Assembly: GCF_963678635.1 (NCBI RefSeq)
Contig: NC_087062.1
Coordinates: 34,560,052 to 34,624,051 of the forward strand
Direction: 5' to 3'
DNA: 64,000 nucleotides
Source: Symsagittifera roscoffensis
Taxonomy: Eukaryota > Xenacoelomorpha > Acoela > Convolutidae
In this document: in pieces, positions 10,354 to 21,112 of the stretch
How positions within the stretch are numbered: position 1 is the stretch's first letter
Layout: every line of letters begins with the position of its first letter
Program-made: the position numbers and the translations under genes
Notes under the pieces: model-generated
The model's input: only the letters and a program-made list of their open reading frames with translations
Databases searched by the model: none
What the model was told of the DNA's origin: nothing

Positions 10354-13300
10354 AAACGTTAATCAAAAAGCAGGACCTAATTAGGCATAATAATCACAAA
10401 AAATTTGCTTTCAGTTTTATACATCGGTAAACGATTATCCATAAAAGTAGCACCAAAGTGGAGAAAACCAAATAAACTTTTCAGCCTTACGAGTTTTGTC
10501 TCTTTCGAGCAATTGTATGGAATATAGGTGACACAAAAAATGTAATTTTTACCCGCATTGAAGTTAGTTAGTTAGCATGCTTACCACTCAAAAAAATTTC
10601 AATTCAAAAGCAAATAGCCAAGCCAAATTAAAACGCGAATTTTCATTCATTTTGAGAATTACAAAATTTTACAGCTTCCAGTAAAAAATTTTCCCAATGA
10701 AATTGCCAATTAATAAAGTTGAAACAAATTTTGAACATAAAAAGCTAATCATTTTTAAATGAGATTGCAGATGTCACTTATAGTTTTTTTGTCCAATTAA
10801 ACAAAACATTTGAACAGATTTCTGCCTTGATTGGAGATTAATTCCTTTCTGCCTTGACTGGATCTCATTTGTTTGAAGGATTTTGTTTCGTGTATGTTGT
10901 CTAATATTGTCGTCAGTTTATTTTGTATCAATAACTTTTTGAAAAGTTTTCCAAATTGCTTTCTGGTTTAAATGATTTCCAATAAAAATTTGTAGACAAA
11001 CAATTCTTTTACTGTAGAAGTTTTTTAAATATTTTTGAGACTGATTTTTTTTTTGAGAAAACACATTTGATTATTCTACTTTGAGAATATTCGAGTGATT
11101 TTATATCCAATTTACATGCAGTCAGTACCTAGAACATCGTTTTGAAAAAATGGTCGAAAAAACGTTTTATGTAGTTTCAGCAATGTTGGAGTTTTGAAGA
11201 ATGACTTGAATGGATAAATGGTTAAAGTTAGGTGTCTCAGTTTCATTAAAACTCGATCGATATGATTTTCGAGCGCTTAGTTTTCATCTAAATGTATCCG
11301 CAGACACTTACTAGAATGACTTTTTTTTCAATTTGAGGTTTTCTAAAGTGATCTCATTTGATATTGATTTGGATGCAAGATCTATATTTTCTATATAATG
11401 GTGTCATAGGAAAACATTGTTATATGAGCAGTTTTAGAATTTTTAGGGAGATATTTTATATGAGCAAGGAACAATGTAGTACTCCACGGTCAATGGTTTC
11501 GAAGTTGTTTTTCCTATTTTTGTTAATTACTGTTTGACTACTACTTGAAACATAAAACATTGAAATATATTTTGTAGATAGACCCACGAAGGCCTTATCA
11601 TTCACAATTTTTCAATAGTATTTGGTGATCATCTACAGTGTCAAATGCTAGATCAACAAAAAGGTCAACAAAAAATTACTTTCCAAGTGGATAGAGTTTT
11701 GCTGGCGATTTTGTTTCAAAGATAATCAATAAATAACACAAGTATCCACAAAACTGTTTTCATCCATGAAATCAAATTGACTCTGCAAAGAAATTCACGT
11801 TTATGCAAAAGACTTGTAAATTTAAAATTGAAAATTTTTCAAGAATTTTACAAATAGCCGGAAACAAAAATTGGGCTTGTAAAAGCCAGGATTAGTTTTA
11901 TTTGACCAATATTTAACTTGTTTCAGAACCTTGGAAAAAAACTTCCTCTATACATCTGTTGGATACGTATCCAACAATCCATATAATCTGGGACTTAACG
12001 TTTAAGATATAATGCGGCTTAATAATTTCTTTTTATCAAATAAAACGAACATTCAAGATTTTATGTGATTTGGCTAGCTTTTTGCCTATGCTGACAAAAA
12101 TTGTTCAAAATATTAGAATCAGGAACGACTAAGCAGTTGTTATTTTTTCCTGTTTTGAATTTTAAACCATTTCAAACAAAGGTACTGCCAGTTTTCTGTC
12201 ACTTTTCATCTGAAATTTGTTTTCGTAAAAAAACTGACTAAAATGTTTTGCAAGCAATGTTTTATTTCTGTGAAACGTTTCTATAATTTTTCTGATTTTT
12301 TTCTAAACTGGTATTTAGATACTTTTAAAACAATTGTCTTTTGTGTTGACCTAATTTTTCGATTTTCTTGTAATCCAAGGTTTCTCATATATGCATGCTT
12401 TAGGAATAATTATAGTGGGTACATACTTCTCTTTGGGCCATGATGTAACGCAGAAGATTGTTCTAAAAATTCTTCGCGAATCTTGTCGATTTTATTGTGG
12501 CATGAAAGAAAGAACATGTTCATTTAATTTGAGTTTCAGGTTTTAGGAGCTTTTTCGTTTGTTTTATTTGAAAACTTTTTTCCCGTTAGTCTGGTATTCT
12601 AATTTATCTATGCGTGAATGCATTGAAATACAATAATTGTCAGTGATGTCTGTTTCCACAATTTAACAATTTCTGTCAATTTTACTGAAAAAACATCTGT
12701 GGAGGACCCCTTGGAGATTGTTTCCTCGAAGATATTTCTCCTCTTTGTGGTATACCTCACATGAATTTATCATTTTTGTCATTTTCGCAACATGGTTTTG
12801 GTTTTGAGAAAATCAAGATAGAATCTCCACAAGCCACATGCCTCTTAGTGGACAACCCATCTAGATGTGACACGTGATCATTGAAGATATCTATACAACT
12901 CTTCAAAGAATATCTGGGTTTTTTGTAAAGAAAGGTCATAGAACACTTTATATTTAAAAGATGACTGAAACTTTGCACATGATTATTGGAAGTTGGGTGC
13001 ACCGTCTCTTTTTTAATATTTTTCTGACAAAAAAAGACTTACGCTGGCTCCTCCTGAATTAAGCTTGCAAAGGAGTAAATAGGATTAGATTGTAAATAGT
13101 CGTTCAAAATGTTGATATTTGAGAGTGTCGTTTCATTAAGCATGTTTATGTTAAAGCTATAATATTCGGTTGAGACGTAAGTGTTTCTAGATACATTTCG
13201 AATTGATTAAGTTTTCAATTTAAGGATCGAATGTTTCAGACTAGTGCTTATTATTTAACAAAGGCTTCTGTACGTGGCAGTCTTTACGAGCCATATAAGT

Positions 13301-13384
13301 TTGCCATTCATTTCCATTCAGTTTACGAGCCATATAAGTTTTCCATTCATTTCCAAGTTTTCCATTCAGTTTTTCAATCTTTTT

Positions 13385-13600
13385 TAGATTTTTTGGTCGA
13401 AAAACGCCATTTTTTGGTCGAAATTTTCCAAAAAGTGCCTAAAAACGCCTTTTTTCAAAAATATATAAAGATATAAATATAAATATCTTTATATATTTTT
13501 TGAAAAAAGGCTTCGACCAAAAATTTCGACCAAAAAATTGAAAAAATTGCGTTTTTTCGGCGCGCGCTCCCCCCTCAAAATTAGTATAGATTGGCACCAT
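13385..13600. repeat. Repeat family B copy folded around a 63 bp palindrome
   Basis: Family B blocks (TTTTGGTCGAAA, GCGTTTTTTCGGCGCGCGCT, CCCCCCTCAAAATTAGTATA) surround a palindrome at 13448-13510 whose arms are CCTTTTTTCAAAAATATATA and its complement. The left flank repeats the right flank in inverted form (GGTCGAAA / TTTCGACC). Confidence 0.65.
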
Positions 13601-14420
13601 TCATGATTCATATATTTTGAAAAATGTTTAGTGGGCTAGTTCTACCGGTTATGTTTTTCGGGTAAAATTGCTCCTACCAAAGGTAATTCGAAGTGCGCAA
13701 ACTGTCACCTTGTTTAGTTTAAAAAACAATGATTGAGAAACTATTTGCAAAAAAAATCTTTGGAACTCAAAATTTTCCAAACTTATAAAAGTTTCAAATA
13801 CCAATCACTCCGTAAAAATTACCTTTTATTGATTGTTTGGAATAAATTGCTACAAACGGGTCGTTCAAGGGTACAAGAGTCATGCCGAATTCAGAAAACT
13901 GCTTCTGATTGCAGCGCTTTTGTGCGTGCGGATTAAGCTACCTTCTTTTCAAATGGATTTAACATAATATTTGCTTTGAGAGTTAGAAAGGAAAGTGGAA
14001 AATTAAAAAAAAAAAATTTTTTTTTGCTAACGGCTGTTCAATTGTCCACTTGCAATGATTTAGGACGCTTGTTCAGGGCAAAAATGTTATCTGCCAGAAG
14101 CTTATTGATTCTTGTTGTGAAACTTATTTATAGCTTTATTAAGAGTCAATTAACTTAGTGAAGACTTTCATAGGTTGCAAGATTTTTTGTTAGTTTTTTT
14201 CTGGAAAAAGTCTTACAGTTTGATCACGCTCGAATTTGATTTTTTGCGTTGTGACTTTTCATTTTTTTAAATTCAGTTCATGTTTTTTATTAAAAAGAAA
14301 GCAAAATCCAGTATTGAGCAGCAAAAGTGTCGAACTCAAGAAAAAATGATCGGTTTCTAGTTTCGATATTGAAATTCAGGTATTAATAAATTACACATTA
14401 ATCAATTTTTCTCAGATTCA

Positions 14421-14500
14421 GTTGAACTTGAAGGCCTTTTGAGCTTGAAGGCTTTTAATTGAACTTGAAGGCTTTTAATTCATTGAACTTGAAGGCCATA
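14421..14500 (+). repeat. Short tandem array, ~22 bp unit
   Basis: Four near copies of TTGAACTTGAAGGCTTTTAA, with one copy reading GAGCTTGAAGGC. No coding potential. Confidence 0.75.
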
Positions 14501-16024
14501 TATACATTTTTTGAAACTCTAAATTAAAGTTTTTTCAAAATAAAGTCAGTATTTTTTCAATCATTTGTAATTGAACGTTTAGTTGAAATTTTCCCATTGA
14601 GACACCGAGACAAAATGATTGCTTGTACATGTGTGAGCTAAATATGAAAAAGATTTTATCTAGCTTAAGTTACTAATGAAATTTGGCAAAAAGTAAAAAG
14701 TGCAAAAAAATTGTTCTATAATTCCATGAAAGTATTTGAGAACGAAAGCTCATTGGATTGCCAATTTATGTGGAAAAATTACAGTTTGTTGAAACGTATC
14801 ATATCATGTCCAATCAATTTTCATCTCTACAAAAGCATAAGAAGAAAATAAATTTGCTGCGCAGCTTGCTAAAAATAATTTAAAAAAAGTTAATAAATAA
14901 CGTTTTTATAATTTTCTTTTTCTATTTCCACAATACCAATCAATCCCAAAATACTATAAATAATTTTGCAAACTAAACTTAAAATTGCTCATATTTCAAG
15001 TGTTTTTACACTCTCTAAGTTTCTCTAAAGAAAACAATTTATTGAACGAATTGTTCAACAACTACAATGAATTTTTTTCGGAAAAATCGAACGAATCCCG
15101 GCAAGAAAATGTTTTCTATAATCTTTCATTCGTCCCCATCTGATGTTTATTCGTGGCACTTTGATGAGTACTATGAAAAATTTTGTGTTCAAAAACTTTT
15201 TTTTAAGAAAAAAACATATTCCAACGCAAATTCATCACGGTTCTCCTTGGTTGAAATCAAAGAGGTTAAGAAAACAAAAACCAAAGAGTTGTTCGAGTAC
15301 TAAAAACTATTTTTTTTCCAACTTAAGGAGTTTTTTAAAATATAATATTTCGAGGAGTCTTTATCCTAATTCAGAGGCTGAAACTCACATGAAAACATTT
15401 AACTGTAGCTTTTGAAGAAAAAAATAAGTCGGTATACTCATTTTTTGACAATAACCCCAAAAAGTTTATTGTCTTCTTTTTCTAATTTTTTTTCTAAATT
15501 TCCTTGGTTGTTTTTTGTTTTTGTTCTGTAGTTAATGTAGCTTTTCGCTTTTCTCTGACACTCAAAAATAAACGTGGATTATGTGAAAGCACAATAAATT
15601 GTTTGAACCTTTTTGACAAATGCAAGTCACGAATTGATCAAGCAGATTGGATGTAAGAGAATGAAGTGAAGTTCAAACGGTTTTGTGATTTTTTATAGGC
15701 GAAAATCTTAAATATTCTTGAGGCTCAAGTTTTATTTTTTGCAGCTTGACTTTTGCTTTGTTTTTGAAATCAATTCATATTAACTGACGAAAACAAGCAA
15801 ATGACGCTCTCCAAATATTGAAACAAAAATGGCTAATTCTTTAGCAGTGATTTTTGGTTCTCAAGGTCCGAATGTTATGAAATATGGCTGGCATACTAAG
15901 GTTATTGCAAATAGATTCGCGTCTCATATTCAACCTTGTGAAACCGCTTATGAGACCAGATAATGAAAGGTTATGTGATGTTGGTGGAGGAAGAAAAACA
16001 GCCAAAACGCTTTTTTTACCGGTT

Positions 16025-16434
16025 TGAGTTATGATCGATGGGTATAACTCATAGAGTAATTTCGGATAGGGTACACCGTCTGCTCGTCACGCTATCTTAT
16101 TTTCGGCCGGATAGATTCGTGCAACTTCTTAGTCTAATACCGATCCTAATCTTACTCTTATACTATCTAGTCTCAGGTTGTTTAACTAGTCTCTGCTAGG
16201 CTCAATAGATCTAGGGTATACTGGTTTATTGCGGCTGCTGAAGTACTCGGGAGAGTTCAACTAACTTCTAAGTTAAATTCAAATCTCTCTGGTGCTGAAA
16301 TTACAAGTAATTTCAGCACTTACAAATAAGTGGATTGTTAGTCAGATGGATCATGATTGGTTAATATTAAATACTTTACATTGGTAAAATATCTAATTTA
16401 TCCAATCATAAAATGTAGTTTAGATCAGGTTCCA
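16025..16434 (-). repeat. 3' LTR of the giant retroelement
   Basis: 410 bp, TG...CA. It holds a perfect hairpin with 13 bp arms (GTGCTGAAATTAC / GTAATTTCAGCAC) at 16292-16319 and, in the element's sense, AATAAA at 16230-16225. It differs from the other LTR by C/T at two places (about 16263 and 16343). Confidence 0.95.
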
Positions 16435-16448
16435 CCCATCCGGGTTTT
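16435..16448 (-). other. Polypurine tract candidate
   Basis: Directly inside the 3' LTR, the element strand reads AAAACCCGGATGGG before TGGAACC. It is purine-rich but interrupted by CCC, so it is a weak tract. Position is the main support. Confidence 0.45.
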
Positions 16449-18026
16449 ACAGAGTTTTTTAGAATAGTTTTTCTGCAATTCGAAAGATGGATGATGGACG
16501 TTGGTATTTGGCGAACATCTTATTTCTTCTGGGTTTTCTTATTAGAGAAGTCCCAGATTCAATCATTGTGTCTTCTCAAGACAACGACTGGGTTTTCGCA
16601 ACAAACTCAAATCTGATTTCAGAATGGTTGGCTATGTCAGGTTTTTCTGTTTCATTGGTGAGAACTTCTTTGTGTTTGACCTTGTCTGGGAATGGCGTGG
16701 AGATTGTGCGTGGAGGGGATGCCTGGTTACTCGGATCTGTACGTATACTTGAACATCGAGGTGGTCATTGGTCTAGTTCAATGAAGTCCTTTTCTGCGAA
16801 GTCAAGTCGTACTCTAAATCCTTTGAGTTGTGATTGTGGGCGGCATATTGATTGTAGTTGGCCATTCTTTCTCGAGTGTAGTAGGGTCGTTTTGTCTTTG
16901 GATGTTCGTCCTTGGTGTTGTATTCTGATCTATGTATTGCATAATGTAATTTACATTTTATAAAACTTTTATTAGTTTAATATTTTTTAATTACGATTTT
17001 AGTTAGTTGTTTTCACAAAAGCTTTTTGTTTTAGTTCAGTTATTTTGAAGAGTTACTCACCCTTGAGTAGCTCTTATTAAAAATAGGAGTGTGGTCACAA
17101 AGCGTGGATGTAGCACGGTGGGTTAGGCCGGCTATAGAGCATGCTCAGGACGTCCTTCCTGGTGAGTTAGGCCAGGAGTGGGAGTATGATTGCATGCGGT
17201 TTTTGTGAGAGGTCCTGTTATGTGACAACGTTTTATGTTGGGTTTGTTGTGGTTTTTCTTATGTTTTGTTGGTTGTGTCCTTTTTTCAAAAATCAAATTG
17301 TTTGTGGTATGGGTTTGTCTTTCGACTTTTTTGTGTTTTATTATTTCTTTCTTAGACTTTATAATAGTCTTCAAAAGAATAAATTATCCAGTTTTAAACT
17401 GGGTTAATCCGGTTTGGGTACCGTTGGTTTCCTTTTCTTAGTCATGCTGTTATGCTATGTGTTGTGGTGTTTAGTAAGCTGCATTGGTTAGTTTTGTTTA
17501 GTATATAATTCCTTTCCAACCGGGTTAAAGTAAAGTTTGAAATATGTTATCTTGTGTTAGAGTTATCGAGTGTGAAAGCTTGGAACTGAAATTCATTACT
17601 TTAAACAATTCTTCGTGGGCGAGCTGTGCGAGTTTGGATAGAATTTTTATGCGAGTGAATGAAAATATCAAAAGGTTAGTACTGCTTTTGCTTCTTATGA
17701 ATTTACTACATAGAATTTTAATTTTACTGCTAGTTGTTGGGGGAAATTAAGTTACAAATTTTCATCATTATTAGATTTACTGCTGGTGGGGGAAAAATTT
17801 ATAAATTAATTTACTGCATTGGTATTATATTTATTTAATTGTTGGTGCAAAAATTTAATAGGGTCTTAAACAGTTTTGAAGAAGTTTGCTATTTTTTATT
17901 TTCCTTTTGTGAATTTTTTCAGATGATCTAGGATGAAGGCTAAAATTCTAAAGAAAACATGGATAAAGAATGGTGAGTTTCTAATGTTTGAATTAATTAG
18001 TAATATGTATAATTCATACTTACCTG
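16449..18026 (-). other. 3' non-coding region of the retroelement
   Basis: About 1.6 kb between the stop of the 602-residue ORF and the 3' LTR. No sense ORF with a start is convincing. Visible structure includes an imperfect hairpin (GAGTTACTC / GAGTAGCTC) near 17050 and two copies of GGTKRGTTAGGCC at about 17120 and 17162. It also holds an antisense 158-codon ORF. Confidence 0.5.
16487..16963 (+). CDS. Antisense 158-codon ORF beside the 3' LTR (uncertain)
   Basis: Open from ATG to TAA on the strand opposite all other element genes, starting 53 bases inside the LTR, so an antisense transcript starting in that LTR could read it. The N-terminus has a short hydrophobic run (YLANILFLLGFLI), and several cysteines occur in the second half (CDCGRHIDC). 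No family is recognised. It is longer than chance ORFs elsewhere in the window, but the opposite frames are also fairly open. It may be chance; antisense genes near the 3' LTR exist in some retroviruses. Confidence 0.3.
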   Translation: MDDGRWYLANILFLLGFLIREVPDSIIVSSQDNDWVFATNSNLISEWLAMSGFSVSLVRTSLCLTLSGNGVEIVRGGDAWLLGSVRILEHRGGHWSSSMKSFSAKSSRTLNPLSCDCGRHIDCSWPFFLECSRVVLSLDVRPWCCILIYVLHNVIYIL

Positions 18027-19835
18027 TTAGTCGTCGGGGAAGAAACCGTGGGGGAAAATGTCGTGGATGAGATCTGAAGTTGTTAGTAGTTTGGCTAATA
18101 TGCGGATGATATTTTTAGTTTGAAGCAGTGGCCAAAGCAATTGAAGTGCCTTAATGGTGGTTAGTTCTTCAGTGCCAACTGCAAATTCATAAGGTGTGTT
18201 TTGGATTAGATTATATAATTTGTGGTTGAATTTAGTGTTATGGATGAATTCTAAAATGGGGATTTCTATAGGTTGTACAAACTCGTGTGGGATGAGGAAG
18301 GGTCGGGATTCTTCTGCGTTGAAGGTCTTGGTGATGGGACAAAAGATATACATTTGGGTTATGGGATCATAATTTCGAAGAATACCATGAAGGTTAGTAT
18401 CTTTAATGCAATATGTGAAGTTAAGACAGAATGGTGAGGTGTATTTGGAATTGATGAATTGAAAACGATGGTGTGGTTGTCTGGAGGGAGTGTGTAGGTC
18501 AAAGTGATTTTGGATGAAACGATAATAAGTATATGTGTGTGTTTGTTTAGTGCGCAACATAATATCGTGTGAGCAGTGCAAATCTCTTTCATGTGGTGCA
18601 AGGAAACGAAAGGTTAGTGAAAATTTTTGGAAGCGTTCTTTAAAACTTTCGTAGGCTTGCGTGTCTGTTAGTGCTTCTGAGATAATGTGGTCAAACTTGC
18701 GATCGAAGATATTTAGTGTAAATACATATGGTGTTTTAATGAAAAATTTCTCGGTGATTTGTGGGTTAGCGAAGCGATCGTCGTCTAAGAATTGATCTTG
18801 GTTAGTTCTGATGATGTTATGATCGTAATGTTCTAGTGTATATTCATTAGCTCGGGGTGCAGTGTGTGTTTTTAGTGATTTTTTGTATCCAATGTAAGTA
18901 AATTGTCTAGGTGTTAGTGGTGTAGTGAGTCGATATAGCATGTCCTTATTTCGTTCTATATCGATATGAGTGTTAGATAAAGGTAAGCAAAGGGGATTTG
19001 TAAAATGATAATATGAGGTCCAAGGAAGGGTAGGCATTAAAACGTATTCGTCTACAAAGTTACGTGTCTCGTTAGTGTCATGAGGGGTGTTTAAGGTGTA
19101 TTGTGGAAATGAGGGTAAGGTGATAGCTAAAAATTCTTTTGTGTTAGTGTGTTGTGGATGGTTGATATATTCACGGGCTGTTCCTGGTTTCGCTGGGAAA
19201 GGATGGTTGGGGAACTTCCTTTTAAAAGTGCGGTAAGCTCTATTAGTGCTGAGTGAAGATACAGTAGTTGTGGATGATGGTGCGAATGAATCAGTATAAA
19301 TTGAAGAGGTTGTAGGGGTAGGAGGGTTGGATGAATCTATTGTGGATGAGATTTGGTTTATGGTTGGGGTGTCAAGGTGATAGGATTGTTGTTGTAGGGT
19401 AATGAAATTATCTAGTTCTGGGGAGATTCGGGGGGTGTCTGAAGAATGAGATGATTGGTTTGAGTGAAGTGAGGAGTAGGTTGGAGTGACTTGGGAAGCA
19501 TAAGAGGGTGTAGAATTGGTTGGGTCAGGGTTATTTGGTAGTATGGGTTGAAAAGGGGGTTGGGAAAAATTTAAGGGATTGGTGTGAAAATTATTTGATG
19601 GAGATGGTTCAGAGTCGGCAAATTCATCGGGGGTTTCAATATTCGGGTTATTGAGTTGTGAGATGGAATATAAAACTGAGATGTGTGAATTAGTGTCGGA
19701 ATTCATGCCTGATGTTACATTACTGGATGGGAAATCGGGTGGCGGAAAAGCAAAAAGTGGTATTATTGGGATTGGAGTGGTGAGGTTGGTTGGGTGGGAA
19801 TTTGATCGGTGTAGGGATCCAAGTTGTCGGCTCAT
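18027..19835 (-). CDS. 602-residue retroelement protein of unknown function
   Basis: Last sense ORF of the element. Its ATG overlaps the stop of the preceding envelope ORF as ATGA (19835-19832), the arrangement used for termination-reinitiation. Residues 1-200 are rich in S, T, P and N and look disordered. Residues ~200-600 look folded, with many H, F, Y and conserved-looking stretches such as RFLAPHERDLHCSHDIMLRT and FCLNFTYCIKDTNLHGILR. There is no signal peptide, no clear membrane span and no enzyme motif that I recognise. It has no counterpart in the standard gag-pol-env set. It could be an accessory or regulatory protein, or a captured host or viral gene. Base composition matches the rest of the element. 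Confidence 0.8.
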   Translation of the reverse strand: MSRQLGSLHRSNSHPTNLTTPIPIIPLFAFPPPDFPSSNVTSGMNSDTNSHISVLYSISQLNNPNIETPDEFADSEPSPSNNFHTNPLNFSQPPFQPILPNNPDPTNSTPSYASQVTPTYSSLHSNQSSHSSDTPRISPELDNFITLQQQSYHLDTPTINQISSTIDSSNPPTPTTSSIYTDSFAPSSTTTVSSLSTNRAYRTFKRKFPNHPFPAKPGTAREYINHPQHTNTKEFLAITLPSFPQYTLNTPHDTNETRNFVDEYVLMPTLPWTSYYHFTNPLCLPLSNTHIDIERNKDMLYRLTTPLTPRQFTYIGYKKSLKTHTAPRANEYTLEHYDHNIIRTNQDQFLDDDRFANPQITEKFFIKTPYVFTLNIFDRKFDHIISEALTDTQAYESFKERFQKFSLTFRFLAPHERDLHCSHDIMLRTKQTHTYTYYRFIQNHFDLHTPSRQPHHRFQFINSKYTSPFCLNFTYCIKDTNLHGILRNYDPITQMYIFCPITKTFNAEESRPFLIPHEFVQPIEIPILEFIHNTKFNHKLYNLIQNTPYEFAVGTEELTTIKALQLLWPLLQTKNIIRILAKLLTTSDLIHDIFPHGFFPDD

Positions 19836-21109
19836 CGTGGGCTAAAAAAATTATTATTTTGAGACTGAAAAGCGGTGGTATGGGGTTGTTCTATAATTTG
19901 TTCATAAGTATTTTCATCTTGTGAGTGGTGTGGCATTATATGTTGGATGGGACTTTGTGATATGGTTGGTCTAAAATTATTATGTGTTATGGCTAAATTT
20001 CGAAAATTACGTGGGACTAGGGATAATGGATGGTTATGTGGTAGGGGTGGTAATTGTGGTGCTGTTGGTGTTGTGTCTGCATTGTTATGTTCTTCGTCGT
20101 ATGTGTTCTGTCTTGTTGCTATTTTTGTGTTATATTCTTTTATTTGTGCGTCTAAAAGAATTTTGTTTATAGATGTAGAAAATAATCCAAAAAATCCTGC
20201 AAATAGTAATCGTGCTACACTTGCTTGTCTATTGACTTGTGTGTATATAGCACATGTGTTATAGATTCCTTTTAAAAGTGAAAAAAGAAATCCAATAAAG
20301 TTAAACATTGCGTATAAAATAGTTAGTTTTTCTAAGATGTAGTAGGGCCATCCTAGAAAATCAAGAATTTCATTCTTGAGTGTAACAAAGCTAAAAATAT
20401 TGATAGGTGATATATCTTGGGGACGGTATTTTTCACCGTTTAGATATATATAATCTTTAATGTCTTTAAAATATCCGCTATAGTCTTGCGTATAGATGTC
20501 TGCAAATCCTGCGGTTTCGGCAAGTTTGCGTAAGTTTTGGTCAATTGATTGTCTTTGTATTGTGTCCATTTGTGTTAATAATTCCTGGAATTGTTGTGTT
20601 CTAATGTGATGTTGAATATCTGATTTTGAGTATATTCCTATTGATTGTAAGTCTATATTTGGGTTTCGAGCGATAGCGCGAATGCTTTCTGGTGAAAATT
20701 TTTTGAGTGATTGCATTAATGTGGGATATGGGGTGAGAAGGTAATATTTATCTTCATCAGGGTTTAGTTGTACTACGTTGTGGCTATTTTCTGATCCACA
20801 TGGAACTGCGGTATCCCAGAAATAGGTTCTTCGTGAAAGTGTGTCAACGAAATGTACTTTATTCTTATAAAAGATAGGGATTCTTTTATAACATCGTTTA
20901 TCTTCAAAAACGTATAGTGGTGATACTTTTTTAGTACAAGTATAAAACCATAAGATGTTTCCTTCATAGTCTAAAAAATTTAATCTATTTCCTGATAGTA
21001 AATATCCTGCGTAGGGTATTTTTAATACTGCTAGTGCAAGTGATTGTAATATTTGTGTTCTTTCTAATTCGCATAGTTGGTGTAATGTTTCTAATTCGGA
21101 GAGTGACAT
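19832..21109 (-). CDS. env: Envelope-like glycoprotein, membrane-anchored part
   Basis: 425 codons from ATG at 21109 to TGA at 19832. An ectodomain segment (residues ~10-150) has the pattern GYLLSGNR...DYEG...CYKRIPIFY...FVDT...PC...LTPYP, which I recall from envelope-like proteins of invertebrate retroelements; this is memory, not a search. A helical region follows, then a strong hydrophobic stretch at ~262-282 (ILYAMFNFIGFLFSLL) as the transmembrane anchor, a second at ~300-318, and a P/N/H-rich tail of about 100 residues. It lies in the same frame as the upstream signal-peptide ORF, separated from it by one TAA and one GAA codon, so the two are probably one envelope gene interrupted by a stop. 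Role expected: membrane attachment or fusion of particles. Confidence 0.75.
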   Translation of the reverse strand: MSLSELETLHQLCELERTQILQSLALAVLKIPYAGYLLSGNRLNFLDYEGNILWFYTCTKKVSPLYVFEDKRCYKRIPIFYKNKVHFVDTLSRRTYFWDTAVPCGSENSHNVVQLNPDEDKYYLLTPYPTLMQSLKKFSPESIRAIARNPNIDLQSIGIYSKSDIQHHIRTQQFQELLTQMDTIQRQSIDQNLRKLAETAGFADIYTQDYSGYFKDIKDYIYLNGEKYRPQDISPINIFSFVTLKNEILDFLGWPYYILEKLTILYAMFNFIGFLFSLLKGIYNTCAIYTQVNRQASVARLLFAGFFGLFSTSINKILLDAQIKEYNTKIATRQNTYDEEHNNADTTPTAPQLPPLPHNHPLSLVPRNFRNLAITHNNFRPTISQSPIQHIMPHHSQDENTYEQIIEQPHTTAFQSQNNNFFSPR

Positions 21110-21112
21110 TTC

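Larger units (their letters stand above)
9382..16024. other. Gene-free stretch between the kinase and the retroelement
   Basis: Nothing coding is supported. The short frames here are AT-rich and lack recognisable domains. Contents are a reversed Helentron-like copy (9815-10353), a family B fold-back (13385-13600), a 75 bp tandem duplication of GAGCCATATAAGTTT... (13288-13362) and a 22 bp tandem array (14421-14500). About 10360-13200 and 14500-16020 show no structure I can name. Confidence 0.55.
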
